Below are positions 8,442-16,580 of a DNA stretch of 64,000 nt, piece by piece. The position numbers were made by a program, and so were the translations under genes. Under the pieces are notes generated by a model. The model searched no databases. It worked only from the letters and a program-made list of their open reading frames with translations, and had not been told where the DNA came from. The stretch covers positions 432,860-496,859 of the forward strand of contig NZ_BMRO01000004.1 of assembly GCF_014648675.1 (NCBI RefSeq), in the 5' to 3' direction. This DNA comes from Actinomadura livida (GTDB taxonomy: Bacteria; Actinomycetota; Actinomycetes; Streptosporangiales; Streptosporangiaceae). Positions within the stretch are counted from its first letter, which is position 1, and every line of letters begins with the position of its first letter.

Positions 8442-9506
8442 ATGACGGCAGAACAGATCACCGAGCGCATGCTGGCGGACGCGGTCTCGACGATGGAGAT
8501 GATGAGCACCGCGCTGGGCGTCCGCTTGGGCCTGTACGAGGCACTCGCGGGCGGCCCCCTCGACGCCCGCGGCCTGGCCGACAAGACCGGAATCCACCCC
8601 CGCTACGCCCGGGAGTGGCTCGAACAGCAGGCCGCGAGCGGGTTGCTGACCGCGGCCGCCGACGAGGAAGACCCCTACGCGCGGGCGTTCGCCCTGCCCG
8701 ACGACGTGCGCGAGACGCTGCTCGACACCGACAGCGTCAACTACGCCGGGGTGCTCCCCGGACTCGTCGTCTCCCTCGCCGAGATCCTGCCGCAGGTGGC
8801 CGAGGCGTACGGGACCGGCGACGGCGTGCCGTACGCCGCGTACGGGCCGGGCACCCGGCACGGGATCGGCGGCATGAACCGGCCCGGGTTCCGCGCCGGC
8901 ATCGCCGACTGGGTCGCGGCGCTGCCGGACATCGAGGCCCGGCTGTCCAGCGGCCCGGCCAGGGTGCTCGACCTCGGCTGCGGCACCGGCTGGTCCTCGA
9001 TCGCGCTGGCCGAGGCGTTCCCGGCCGCCGGCGTCCACGGCGTCGACATGGACGAGGCGTCGGTCGCGGAGGCGTCGGAGCACGCCGCCGACCACGGCCT
9101 GGCGGACCGGGTGACCTTCGCCTGCGCGGACGCGGCCGAACCCGGCGCCACCGGACCCTACGACCTCGTCTGCACGTTCGAGGCGCTGCACGACATGGCC
9201 GATCCGGTGGCGGTGCTCCGGTCGGCGCGGGAGTTCCTCGCCCCCGGCGGAGCGGTCCTGATCGGCGACGAGAAGGTCGCCGAGCGCTTCACCGCCCCCG
9301 GTGACCTGCTGGAACGGCTGAACTACGGGTTCAGCGTCCTGCACTGCCTGCCCGCCACGCGCGCCGAGGGCGCCGCGGTGGAGGCCGGCACCGTCCTGCG
9401 CCCCGGCACCGTGCGCTCCTACGCCGCCGCGGCGGGCTACGGCGGCTGCACCGAACTGCCCATCGACCACGACCTGTGGCGCTTCTACCGCCTCGACCCG
9501 TCCTGA
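8442..9506 (+). CDS. Class I SAM-dependent methyltransferase with N-terminal winged helix
   Basis: 354-residue protein. Residues about 1-90 form a winged-helix-like dimerisation region ('TGIHPRYAREWLEQQAASG'), as in O-methyltransferase-like proteins. A Rossmann methyltransferase domain follows, with motif I 'VLDLGCGTGWSS' and 'CTFEALHDMADP'. Substrate unknown. A GTG at 8433 is in frame. ATG 8442 is preferred because GGTGA (8432-8436) gives a 5-base spacing. It is convergent with the dehydrogenase gene at 9517. Confidence 0.85.
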   Translation: MTAEQITERMLADAVSTMEMMSTALGVRLGLYEALAGGPLDARGLADKTGIHPRYAREWLEQQAASGLLTAAADEEDPYARAFALPDDVRETLLDTDSVNYAGVLPGLVVSLAEILPQVAEAYGTGDGVPYAAYGPGTRHGIGGMNRPGFRAGIADWVAALPDIEARLSSGPARVLDLGCGTGWSSIALAEAFPAAGVHGVDMDEASVAEASEHAADHGLADRVTFACADAAEPGATGPYDLVCTFEALHDMADPVAVLRSAREFLAPGGAVLIGDEKVAERFTAPGDLLERLNYGFSVLHCLPATRAEGAAVEAGTVLRPGTVRSYAAAAGYGGCTELPIDHDLWRFYRLDPS

Positions 9507-9516
9507 TCCCCGTCGA

Positions 9517-10599
9517 TCACCCGAGGTCGAGCCGCAGGATCCGGTCGTCGCCGGGCCGGGGGTCGGTGCCTCCCCAGGTCGCCTCGTCGGTGTTGGACGT
9601 GGCGATCCAGAGGGAGCCGTCCGGGGCGCGCTCCACCGTGCGGATCCGCCCGTACTCGCCGACGAAGTGCTCGACGGGTTCCCCCGCGGCCTCGGGCCCG
9701 TCGACCGGAAGCTGCCAGAGCCGCTGCCCGCCCAGGGCGCCCATCCAGATGGACCCCTTCGCGTAGGCGATGCCCGAGGGGGACGCGTCGTCGGGATGCA
9801 CGGTGAAGATCGGCCGCACACCGGTGCCGCCGTCCGTCCCCTCGGTCTCGGGCCAGCCGTAGTCGCGGCCCGGCCGCAGGACGTTCAGCTCGTCCCACGT
9901 CCGGTGACCGAGTTCGGACGCGTAGGCGGTGCCGTCCGGACCGAAGGCGATGCCCTGCACGTTGCGATGCCCTGAAGAGAAGATCGGAGAGCCCGGTGTG
10001 GGGTTGTCCTCAGGGATCGACCCGTCCGGCTTGATCCGCAGGATCTTGCCATTGAGCGACTCCTGATCGGCCGCGTTCTCGGGCTCGAACGCGTCCCCCG
10101 TCCCGATCCACAGGTTGCCCTCGGGCCCGAAGCGCAGCCGCCCGCCGTGGTGCCGGTCGGCCGTCTCGATCCCGTCCAGGACGACGCGCTCCTGCCGGAG
10201 CGACCGCAGATCCTCCGCGACGCGAAGCGCCACGACACGGTTGGTGGGCGGCCCGGAGACGTACGCGTAGACCGTCCGGTCCTCGGCGAACTCGGGCGAG
10301 GTCGCCAGCCCGAGCAGGCCGCCCTCGGCGCTGGCCACAACGCCGGGCACCTCCCCGACCAGCACCGGCTGCCCGCCGCCGGCCGGAATCCGGTGGATCT
10401 GCCCGGACGCGCGCCCGGAGACCAGGGCCGACCCGTCCGGCAGGAAGGCCAGCCCCCACGGCATGTCGAGCCCGATGACGAGCTCGGTGACCCGCCCCGG
10501 CCCCGCCCGCCCAGGCGACTCCGGCTCGGCCGAGGCCGCACACCCGGCGAGCGCCGGACCGGCGACGAGCATCAGAGCGATGACGTACTTGCGGAACAT
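9517..10599 (-). CDS. Lipoprotein glucose/sorbosone dehydrogenase-like (PQQ-type beta-propeller)
   Basis: 360 residues. The N-terminus '[15 protein letters not shown]' plus lipobox LAGC (Cys20) predicts an exported, lipid-anchored protein. The rest is the six-bladed propeller of soluble glucose/L-sorbosone dehydrogenases: '[14 protein letters not shown]', '[19 protein letters not shown]', '[14 protein letters not shown]' and '[11 protein letters not shown]'. Family members oxidise aldoses with PQQ or calcium, though many actinobacterial homologues have untested substrates. It shares a 119-base intergenic region with the divergent TetR gene, so control by that regulator is plausible. Confidence 0.88.
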   Translation of the reverse strand: MFRKYVIALMLVAGPALAGCAASAEPESPGRAGPGRVTELVIGLDMPWGLAFLPDGSALVSGRASGQIHRIPAGGGQPVLVGEVPGVVASAEGGLLGLATSPEFAEDRTVYAYVSGPPTNRVVALRVAEDLRSLRQERVVLDGIETADRHHGGRLRFGPEGNLWIGTGDAFEPENAADQESLNGKILRIKPDGSIPEDNPTPGSPIFSSGHRNVQGIAFGPDGTAYASELGHRTWDELNVLRPGRDYGWPETEGTDGGTGVRPIFTVHPDDASPSGIAYAKGSIWMGALGGQRLWQLPVDGPEAAGEPVEHFVGEYGRIRTVERAPDGSLWIATSNTDEATWGGTDPRPGDDRILRLDLG

Positions 10600-10627
10600 A
10601 ACGTGCCTCGTCTCCAGCGAGCTGTTA

Positions 10628-10701
10628 ATGCTGACAACGAAAACACGTTAACGACGCCAACGTCAACACCGCCAACATGAACTTGTTATCGTTGGCAGCA
10701 T
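10628..10701. promoter_or_regulatory. Inverted-repeat operator between the dehydrogenase and tetR genes
   Basis: ATGCTGACAACGA (10628-10640) and TCGTTGGCAGCAT (10689-10701) are inverted repeats with one mismatch in 13. A self-complementary CGTTAACG lies between them at 10646-10653. Location between divergent genes, one of them a TetR regulator, fits its binding sites; assignment is inference. Confidence 0.55.
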
Positions 10702-10718
10702 CAGCAGAGGCGGAGGCC

Positions 10719-11405
10719 ATGAAGCGGGACGCGACGCGAGAGCGCATCATCAAGGCGGCCTACGGGCTGCTCACCGAGGGCGGCCGCGAGGCACTGTCCA
10801 CCCGCGCGATCTGCGCGGAGTCCGGTGTCCAGTCACCGGCCATCTACCGGATCTTCGGCGACAAGCAGGGCCTGCTGGACGCCGTCGCCGACCACGGCTT
10901 CGAGTCCTACCTGGCGTCGAAGACGTCCCTCGGCGAAACGGACGACCCGGTCGACGACCTGCGCCGCGGCTGGGACCTGCACGTCGAGTTCGGAGTGGGC
11001 AACCCGTCCCTGTACTCCCTGATCTACGGCGACGCCCGCCCCGGCGTGGAAACCCCCGCCGCCCGCCGCGCCTCGGCCATCCTGGCCCACAGCATCCGGC
11101 GCATCGCCGAAACCGGCCGCCTCCGCGTAAGCGAGGAACGCGCCGCCCTCCTCGTCCACTCCGCCGGCCGCGGCACGACCTTCACCCTCATCTCACTCCC
11201 CGAGGACCAGCGCGACCCGGCCCTCTCCACCCTCGCCCGAGAAGCCGCCATCACAGCAGTAACGACCGACACCGGCCCGACCACCCCCGCCGACCCCACC
11301 CACCTGGCCATAGCCCTACGCGCCGCAACCCCCAGACTCACCACCCTGACCCCCGCCGAACAAACCCTCCTAACCGAATGGCTAACCCGAATAGCCAACA
11401 CCTGA
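10719..11405 (+). CDS. TetR/AcrR family transcriptional regulator
   Basis: 228 residues from ATG 10719. The N-terminal helix-turn-helix ('[16 protein letters not shown]', '[19 protein letters not shown]') is clear; the C-terminal ligand domain is the TetR_C-33-like type. An upstream ATG at 10677 in the same frame would place the inverted-repeat half-site 10689-10701 inside the gene. AGAGG/GGAGG at 10706-10716 favours 10719. The divergent sugar dehydrogenase is the likely target. The 3' end overlaps the end of the broken AadA-like gene by 24 bases on the opposite strand. Confidence 0.88.
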   Translation: MKRDATRERIIKAAYGLLTEGGREALSTRAICAESGVQSPAIYRIFGDKQGLLDAVADHGFESYLASKTSLGETDDPVDDLRRGWDLHVEFGVGNPSLYSLIYGDARPGVETPAARRASAILAHSIRRIAETGRLRVSEERAALLVHSAGRGTTFTLISLPEDQRDPALSTLAREAAITAVTTDTGPTTPADPTHLAIALRAATPRLTTLTPAEQTLLTEWLTRIANT

Positions 11406-12178
11406 CCCGCTAACCGCCTGAATCTGCCGACGGACGTAACCAACGTGCTCCCACACGGCGTCCTGAAGGTCGTCCCAGCGCTCGTCCTCCAGTCCCAGGT
11501 AAATCGACCGGGCACGGACCAACACAGCCCGGTGCTCTACGGGAAGCCGAGCAAGCGCCCACGATGCGGCCTCGTCCTTGGACCAGATCCGGCCAGTGAC
11601 CAGCGTGCTCCAAATCCGGGCAAAGGTCAGCAAGACATTCCGCGTATCCGTCTCAACCTCCCCCAGCAGCCCCGGCACCCCGTCGAGCAACGCAGCCCGA
11701 AGATCCTCACGCGGCACAGGCTCCAGAACCTCGCCCGCCGCCGGCCCGAACACCGAAGAACCACCCATCAAAACCATCGTGATCAACACCGCGAGATCAG
11801 GACACGACTCCGCCCCCGGCACCAGCCCACCCTCATACTCCGCCCGAAGCCACTCCCATACTGAAACTCACACTCCGCCGGATACCGCCAAGGCCGAACG
11901 GCCGACTGCACCACAACGCTAAGTTCAACCGGCCGCCCCGACCCACCCCCCAAGGGACCACCAGAAACCGCCAACAACCTCCCCAATAGGGCCCGACGCT
12001 CCCCTCCAGTAAGCCGCCGACTAACCACAACCAACAAATCGATGTCGCTATGAACCCGCAACCCACCAAGCACAGCCGACCCATGCCGATAACACCCCAC
12101 GACACAAGATCCAACGACACCCCGCACAATCTGCACGACCTCACGAGTCAACTCTTCATCGCGCCGAAGCGTCCCCAT
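11382..12178 (-). pseudogene. AadA/ANT(3'')-like aminoglycoside nucleotidyltransferase, frameshifted
   Basis: Two frames on the minus strand together form one AadA-like protein. The N-terminal part (ATG 12178) has 'GSAVLGGLRVHSDIDLLVVV', with the catalytic Ser-Asp-x-Asp of this family. It continues to 'RPWRYPAECEFQYG'. The C-terminal part, in another frame down to the stop at 11382, has 'NVLLTFARIWSTLVTG' and 'VRARSIYLGLEDER', both characteristic of AadA. The join needs one extra base at the C-run 11855-11857 (a G-run on the coding strand); the text would then read 'QYGEWLRAEYEGG'. So it is either a real one-base deletion or a homopolymer sequencing error. If intact, the product would adenylylate streptomycin/spectinomycin-type drugs; actual specificity is unknown. 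Confidence 0.85.
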
Positions 12179-12281
12179 CCAACAAACCTTTCGTGTAGCG
12201 CCCCGTACGCCATACGGAGAAGCGATCCCGCTGGCACGGCATGGACTATGCAAGACCAGACCGGTCGCTGGCTGGTTGCTG

Positions 12282-13826
12282 TCAGTTCTCCCGAGTGAGT
12301 TGTGCCCCGTCAGCCGTGTCTCTCTGCGCACGCCAGGGGCTCGGCCATACATGGTTTTCGATCGGATAGCTCGCCATAGCGCCATCGAAGTCGGGGTCGT
12401 GCTCGAAGTGCGCCCCGCCGAACCGGGCGTCCCCGCCGAACTTCACCCCATTGAACACGGCGTGACCGCCGAACTGGGTCCCATCAAATACGGCATATTC
12501 GCCGAACTGAGCTCCCTCGAACCGAGTGTCCCCGCTGAAGCGAGTTCCCTCGAACCGCGCGCTTCCGCGGAAATGCGCCTTGCCGAACCGGGCTTCCCCG
12601 CCGAACTGTGTTCCCTCGAACACTGCGTACACGCCGAACTGAGCCTCACTGAACGAGGCGTTTCCGCTGAACTGCGCTCCCTCGAACCCGACGTATTCGC
12701 CGAACTGCGCCTCACCGAAGCGCGCGTCCCCGCCGAACTGCGCCCCCTCGAAACCGGCAGGCCCGGCGAACTGCGCCTTCGCGAACCGCGCCTCCCGCCT
12801 GAACTGCGCTCCCTCGAACCGGGCGCTTCCCCCGAACTGCGCCTCGCCGAACCGAGCGTCCCCGCCGAACTGCGCCCCGTCGAACCGGACCTGCCCGATG
12901 AATCGCGCACCGCGAAACTTGGCTTCCCCACTGAAATGAGCGTTGGTGAATGTGGCGCTTGCTGGGCGGCAGTCAGTGAAGTCGAGGTGGATCAGATGGG
13001 CACCGGTGAGGTCGATATCGATGCCATCCCAGAAGGTGGATGGCTCATTGCCCGGCTCCGTGACGGTCAGATGGCGTTTGAGGAGCCGCTGCGCAGTGAG
13101 ACGGACCTGTAGTTCGGGCTCTTGAGCGGTGCGGTCGTCGAACTGCTCAGCTTGCTCGGATTGGTCGTCGTGTTCGGCCGGCGTAGCCCGAAAGGGCATC
13201 CGCAGGTATGAGCAAACGACATCGATAACCGTCTGCCGGTAGTAGGGATGGTCTTGCGCCAAGCGCTCAAGCGAGTACAACCCGCCAAGCCGGACGGCGG
13301 CCTTGTCATGGCCCAGCAGTTCGACTCCCTGGCCGTACTCGACGTGGGCTTGGACACGTTCGGCGCGTTCCCCGGCGGCCTCGTCGACCCGCTGACGGCG
13401 GTAGGCGGTGACCAGGGCGACCAGGGCACCGACACCGGCGACCAGAGCGAAGACGAGTTTGAGTAGCTCTAGGAGGTCTTTCGTCTCCAGCGGCTTCGGC
13501 TCGGCGTGCGGCGGCGACCCAAGGAGCAATGACAGCAAGAACCACGCAGCGACCAGCAACACCACAGCCGCGGTGAAGGCGAACGTCAACGCCCGGCGGA
13601 TCGACCAAAGCCCAAGCGTCTTGTGCGCGTCTTTCACCGGCCGGTACTCCGGCGTCTTATCTCGGCCCACAGACCCGATGCTAGGGAGCCTGCAAGGCGC
13701 CGACCGGCCGTCCGACCAAAAGCGGCCCATCCGTTTTCGCCCTGACGACTCGGTCCGCTGGGTCAGTGTAGGGATCCGGTGCGTTGCCGACGGGGTGCTG
13801 GGGTCCTGCGCCGACTGGAAGATCAA
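12282..13826 (-). CDS. Membrane-anchored pentapeptide-repeat protein
   Basis: 514 residues. Two hydrophobic segments (about residues 85-108 and 120-145, e.g. 'LLVAAWFLLSLLLG' and 'VFALVAGVGALVALVTAY') are followed by a short cytosolic linker. From about residue 275 to 490 there is a long run of pentapeptide repeats of the A(D/R)FxxAQF type, which form a right-handed beta-helix. Role unknown; some actinobacterial relatives are simply annotated as pentapeptide-repeat proteins. Start is uncertain: ATG 13730 is in frame (AGGG 10 bases upstream) and would trim 32 residues. The repeat DNA also leaves a long open frame on the other strand, which I do not regard as a gene. Confidence 0.85.
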   Translation of the reverse strand: MIFQSAQDPSTPSATHRIPTLTQRTESSGRKRMGRFWSDGRSAPCRLPSIGSVGRDKTPEYRPVKDAHKTLGLWSIRRALTFAFTAAVVLLVAAWFLLSLLLGSPPHAEPKPLETKDLLELLKLVFALVAGVGALVALVTAYRRQRVDEAAGERAERVQAHVEYGQGVELLGHDKAAVRLGGLYSLERLAQDHPYYRQTVIDVVCSYLRMPFRATPAEHDDQSEQAEQFDDRTAQEPELQVRLTAQRLLKRHLTVTEPGNEPSTFWDGIDIDLTGAHLIHLDFTDCRPASATFTNAHFSGEAKFRGARFIGQVRFDGAQFGGDARFGEAQFGGSARFEGAQFRREARFAKAQFAGPAGFEGAQFGGDARFGEAQFGEYVGFEGAQFSGNASFSEAQFGVYAVFEGTQFGGEARFGKAHFRGSARFEGTRFSGDTRFEGAQFGEYAVFDGTQFGGHAVFNGVKFGGDARFGGAHFEHDPDFDGAMASYPIENHVWPSPWRAQRDTADGAQLTREN

Positions 13827-14039
13827 CTACGAGCCGAGTCGGCATCTCCTCGCACGCGTGTAGACAGCGCGGCTCCGGCCCGTTCTCGCGTGGTGTGGCC
13901 CCAACTTTCCATCCTCCGCCCCATCGAGACCTGTACCTGGCGGCGGACGGCTTCCGGCCGCCGCCATCCTGGCTTTGGGGAGCCCCGCCCCATTCCGAGC
14001 AAGCCCAGTGACGTCCTAGGGCTGGAGGAGGATGCGGCG

Positions 14040-14309
14040 ATGACCGAATCTCCCGGGCTGGTGGCTCAACTCCTCAAAGTCGTGGTCGCCTACACGTGGT
14101 TCTTCGAGGCGTGCGATGACTCGGTGCTCGATGACGATACGGCGCTGAAGCAGATGGAGTACGCGGCATACCTGCTGAACCAATTGTCGGACGCGGACAA
14201 GCGCAGGCTGCTCGATGAACTGTCGGCTTTGGCGGCCGCTGAGTCGGATCCCTCGGAGCGAGAGTTCGTCCAGGGGTTCGCTTTCGCAATGGGCCTGGTT
14301 CCGTCCTAG
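14040..14309 (+). CDS. Small acidic hypothetical protein
   Basis: 89 residues with no recognised domain. It is helical and acidic ('EACDDSVLDDDTALKQ', 'LSDADKRRLLDELSAL'). GGAGGAGG (14024-14031) is 8 bases before ATG 14040, a strong ribosome-binding site, and this decides the start against a longer frame from 13779. It is the last chromosomal gene before the left end of the integrated element. The 213 bases before it (13827-14039) show no gene. Real gene likely; function unknown. Confidence 0.6.
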   Translation: MTESPGLVAQLLKVVVAYTWFFEACDDSVLDDDTALKQMEYAAYLLNQLSDADKRRLLDELSALAAAESDPSEREFVQGFAFAMGLVPS

Positions 14310-14515
14310 AACGGCGCCGCGCCCCCGGCGCCCGCCGGCACCCAACGGACGGGCTGGCGGCGTCGCGGTGCGCGGCCCGGCGCGACCGCCCGGAGACCGG
14401 CGCCCCCGCCACACCCTCCGGCGGCCAGACGTAGGGCACCGAAGCGGCCGAAGCACCGCCGCCCGGAGACCGTGCCTATTGGCAGCCTTCGGTGGCACAT
14501 GGCTGCATACGCAAC

Positions 14516-14556
14516 AAACCCCGGTGCCTGGCGAAGCGCCTGGTCAACCGGGGTTT
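14516..14556 (-). terminator. Hairpin left of attL, probable original tRNA-Arg terminator
   Basis: AAACCCCGGT (14516-14525) and ACCGGGGTTT (14547-14556) pair perfectly; on the minus strand the stem is followed by GTTG. It lies 15 bases beyond the left copy of the tRNA 3' end, on the side where a minus-strand tRNA-Arg transcript would have ended before the element inserted. The remaining bases 14310-14515 hold no recognisable gene. Confidence 0.5.
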
Positions 14557-14570
14557 TCCGAGATCATCTG

Positions 14571-14619
14571 AGGTGCCCCCTGCAGGATTCGAACCTGCGC
14601 ACACGGCTCCGGAGGCCGT
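14571..14619. repeat. attL: 49-bp direct repeat, tRNA-Arg 3' fragment
   Basis: Bases 14571-14619 are identical to 30735-30783 over 49 bp. They cover the anticodon arm, variable loop, T-arm and discriminator side of tRNA-Arg(CCG), but not the 5' half. This is the left attachment site left by site-specific integration. The following 210 bases up to 14830 contain no gene I can support. Confidence 0.92.
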
Positions 14620-14830
14620 AGCGGTGAAAATCTCGTCAGGGGAGCTGACCAGGCAAGACGGGGTTGAACCTAGCCACTCTGGTCAACTTCTCACGCGCAT
14701 CTCTCGCACGCGCCCGCCCGTCCTGAGGAGTGGCGAGCGTCCACATCCGGGCAAGCCGCCCACCAGGTGAGGCGCTTCGGGCACAATGAGCGCGTAGGAG
14801 CACTGGTCCCGATCGAAGGGATGGAGGCTC

Positions 14831-15478
14831 ATGAGTTCGATCCAGAGCATTGCGGTAGCGGTTTCCGTGTTTGCTGTGCTAGTACCCGCAGCGGGGTACT
14901 GGGTCAGGGTAGTCCTTTCCTCAAGGAGAGGTCATCCTGGTGCGGTCAGGAGGTATCCGGTATCCCTTCGCGTAAGAGAAACGGCCGATGAAATGACCCG
15001 CTCCCTGGCGGAGGATTCACAAAATCCTGCGGTCATTCAGTTGGGCTTGGCTTTTGAAGGGCTATCAAAGGGAGATGGCAAAGGAGACTTCAGGCTCCTT
15101 ATTCCACCATCCGAAATGCCTTGGCGCGAAGATATCTTCGATAGGGTATTTAAAAGGGCTGTAGAACACCTCGCACAGTTGAGTCACGAAAAAAGCCAAG
15201 AAACGCGCGCGCGCGAACTTGAGGCTCTTCGCGAAGTGTTTGAAATGTGGATTGCAGAATATCGCGACATTTACGGCTACGGCGTCAATGAGCCTACGGC
15301 GACGCCTGTGTCAACTATTGATCTCTTGAAGGTTGGCGATGACGAGAGATCGATTGATGCAGCCGACTCTCTAAATCGTGGCTTGGAAAATCTCTTCCTC
15401 TCACTGGGGCCGCCTCCGGATGGTCTTCTTCCGGACGTCCGGCCCGAACTTGTTGATGACGGTGGGTCACAGCGATGA
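14831..15478 (+). CDS. Hypothetical protein with N-terminal membrane anchor (element cargo)
   Basis: 215 residues. One hydrophobic segment at about residues 7-28 ('IAVAVSVFAVLVPAAGYWV') is followed by a mainly helical, charged cytosolic part ('LAQLSHEKSQETRARELEAL') and an acidic C-terminus. No family recognised. GGAGG is 3 bases before ATG. The stop overlaps the next gene (ATGA, 15475-15478), so the two are probably made together. Base composition (about half GC over 15,000-15,900) is far below the host and the transfer genes, suggesting recent acquisition from a lower-GC source. Confidence 0.7.
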   Translation: MSSIQSIAVAVSVFAVLVPAAGYWVRVVLSSRRGHPGAVRRYPVSLRVRETADEMTRSLAEDSQNPAVIQLGLAFEGLSKGDGKGDFRLLIPPSEMPWREDIFDRVFKRAVEHLAQLSHEKSQETRARELEALREVFEMWIAEYRDIYGYGVNEPTATPVSTIDLLKVGDDERSIDAADSLNRGLENLFLSLGPPPDGLLPDVRPELVDDGGSQR

Positions 15479-15924
15479 CCAATGAAATTCAGGATGAGCG
15501 GTCGCTTAATGCTCTAGCCATAGCCATGGAGTGGGCAAAGCTACCGTCGGAGCACCTCCAGAGTGCGCTGGCGGCGCTGGAGCCCCAACTTGTGCGTGAA
15601 CACGAGCTGAATAAACTTCGTATCGAAGCGATGGAGCGTAATGAAAATCTGCGCATTGAGGTGCTTGAAAAGCAGGCCAAACGCGCATTCGTGCTTTACG
15701 TTCTCGGCTTGGTGGCGGGTTTTCTAGTAGTTGTCGGCATGCTGGTTAGTGCCGTCATAGTGGGAATTAAAGGAAATCCTTGGCTGGCCGCAATGTTGAG
15801 TGGACCGAGTGTGCTAGCGCTGGCTACACTTTTCGTTCTTAGGCGCCACACCTCAGACAATGCGCGATACATGGCGCGGAATCAAAGTGAGGCTCTCGCT
15901 TCTGCGACCAACCCACCTGTCTAA
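15475..15924 (+). CDS. DUF2335-like small membrane protein (element cargo)
   Basis: 149 residues. An N-terminal amphipathic/coiled-coil part ('HELNKLRIEAMERNENLR') precedes two transmembrane segments at about 78-100 and 105-122, then a short cytosolic tail. The layout of coiled coil plus two closely spaced membrane helices resembles DUF2335 proteins; I am not certain of the family. It overlaps the preceding gene by ATGA, forming a two-gene membrane module of low GC. Function unknown. Confidence 0.65.
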   Translation: MTNEIQDERSLNALAIAMEWAKLPSEHLQSALAALEPQLVREHELNKLRIEAMERNENLRIEVLEKQAKRAFVLYVLGLVAGFLVVVGMLVSAVIVGIKGNPWLAAMLSGPSVLALATLFVLRRHTSDNARYMARNQSEALASATNPPV

Positions 15925-15932
15925 GTGGGGGG

Positions 15933-16580
15933 TCAAGAGGCCACCCCCGTAGTGCCGGCAAGTGATGCAGTTCCGATCGGTTGCCAATTCCACTTGCGTT
16001 CAGGCCCCCACTGGACAACGAGGGTCAGTTTGGTGACGGTGATTTCACAAATCGGGAGTTCGTGTCCGAGGGCATTGATTAGGGAGGAAGCTGATTGTTG
16101 AGCCGTGCTGTAACAGAGTGTCATATGTGGCACCCAGGTGCCTGGGCCGCTCGTTGTGTTACCTTCACGGCCAATGACCCCCTTCGTGGCGTACCGTGCT
16201 GCTTCTAGTGCGGGATCCAGTGCGTCGGATGGTTCCACTCCCAGCATGATGGCTTCAGGATGGTATAGAACTGGGCCCAATGTGACGCCAATTGGTGGCA
16301 CATCAGTAAGGGAACGGGAAGCCGAAATTAGCATGTCTTGCATTTGGTTAGGCGCGATGTCGTCCGTGCTGCCAGCTACTAGAGTTGAGATGTGTAGCCA
16401 TTCGAGTGGGGTCATGTGAAGGCCGGTAAACTCTGCCAGCTGGTTTTGTGCGTGTTGAGCGAGCGTGCGCACTTCAGGGTAGCCGCCCATGAGTATGTGC
16501 CAGTAGACGGTTCCCTTGCCGGGGGGAGTGTCGGCCCGGTTCTTCCAACGGTCCCGCATCTGGGTAGGTAGTGGGCTCAC
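15933..16580 (-). CDS. 2'-5' RNA ligase-family (2H phosphoesterase) protein
   Basis: 215 residues. The two conserved H-x-(S/T) motifs of the 2H superfamily are visible: 'EWLHIST' near residue 63 and 'VPHMTLCYS' near 150. They form the catalytic pair in cyclic phosphodiesterases and LigT-like proteins. The substrate could be a 2',3'-cyclic phosphate or a 2'-5' linkage; nothing here decides. Its start overlaps the stop of the upstream TPR regulator (minus strand, 16577-16580), so the two form a unit. Similar pairs occur in Streptomyces, to my knowledge without a defined role. Confidence 0.8.
   Translation of the reverse strand: MSPLPTQMRDRWKNRADTPPGKGTVYWHILMGGYPEVRTLAQHAQNQLAEFTGLHMTPLEWLHISTLVAGSTDDIAPNQMQDMLISASRSLTDVPPIGVTLGPVLYHPEAIMLGVEPSDALDPALEAARYATKGVIGREGNTTSGPGTWVPHMTLCYSTAQQSASSLINALGHELPICEITVTKLTLVVQWGPERKWNWQPIGTASLAGTTGVAS

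Noticed and set aside
5559..9821. 1420-codon minus-strand open frame
   Set aside because: Runs opposite hpnH and several clear genes; it is a high-GC shadow frame with Arg/Gly/Val-rich, non-family sequence.
12276..13112. 278-codon plus-strand frame with regular repeats
   Set aside because: It mirrors the repetitive DNA of the pentapeptide-repeat gene on the minus strand; the repeats come from that gene.
14492..14770. Open frame across attL with 'PPAGFEPAHTAPEAVA'
   Set aside because: It is the antisense translation of the tRNA-Arg 3' half, a well-known false protein; the same string appears at 30632-30835.
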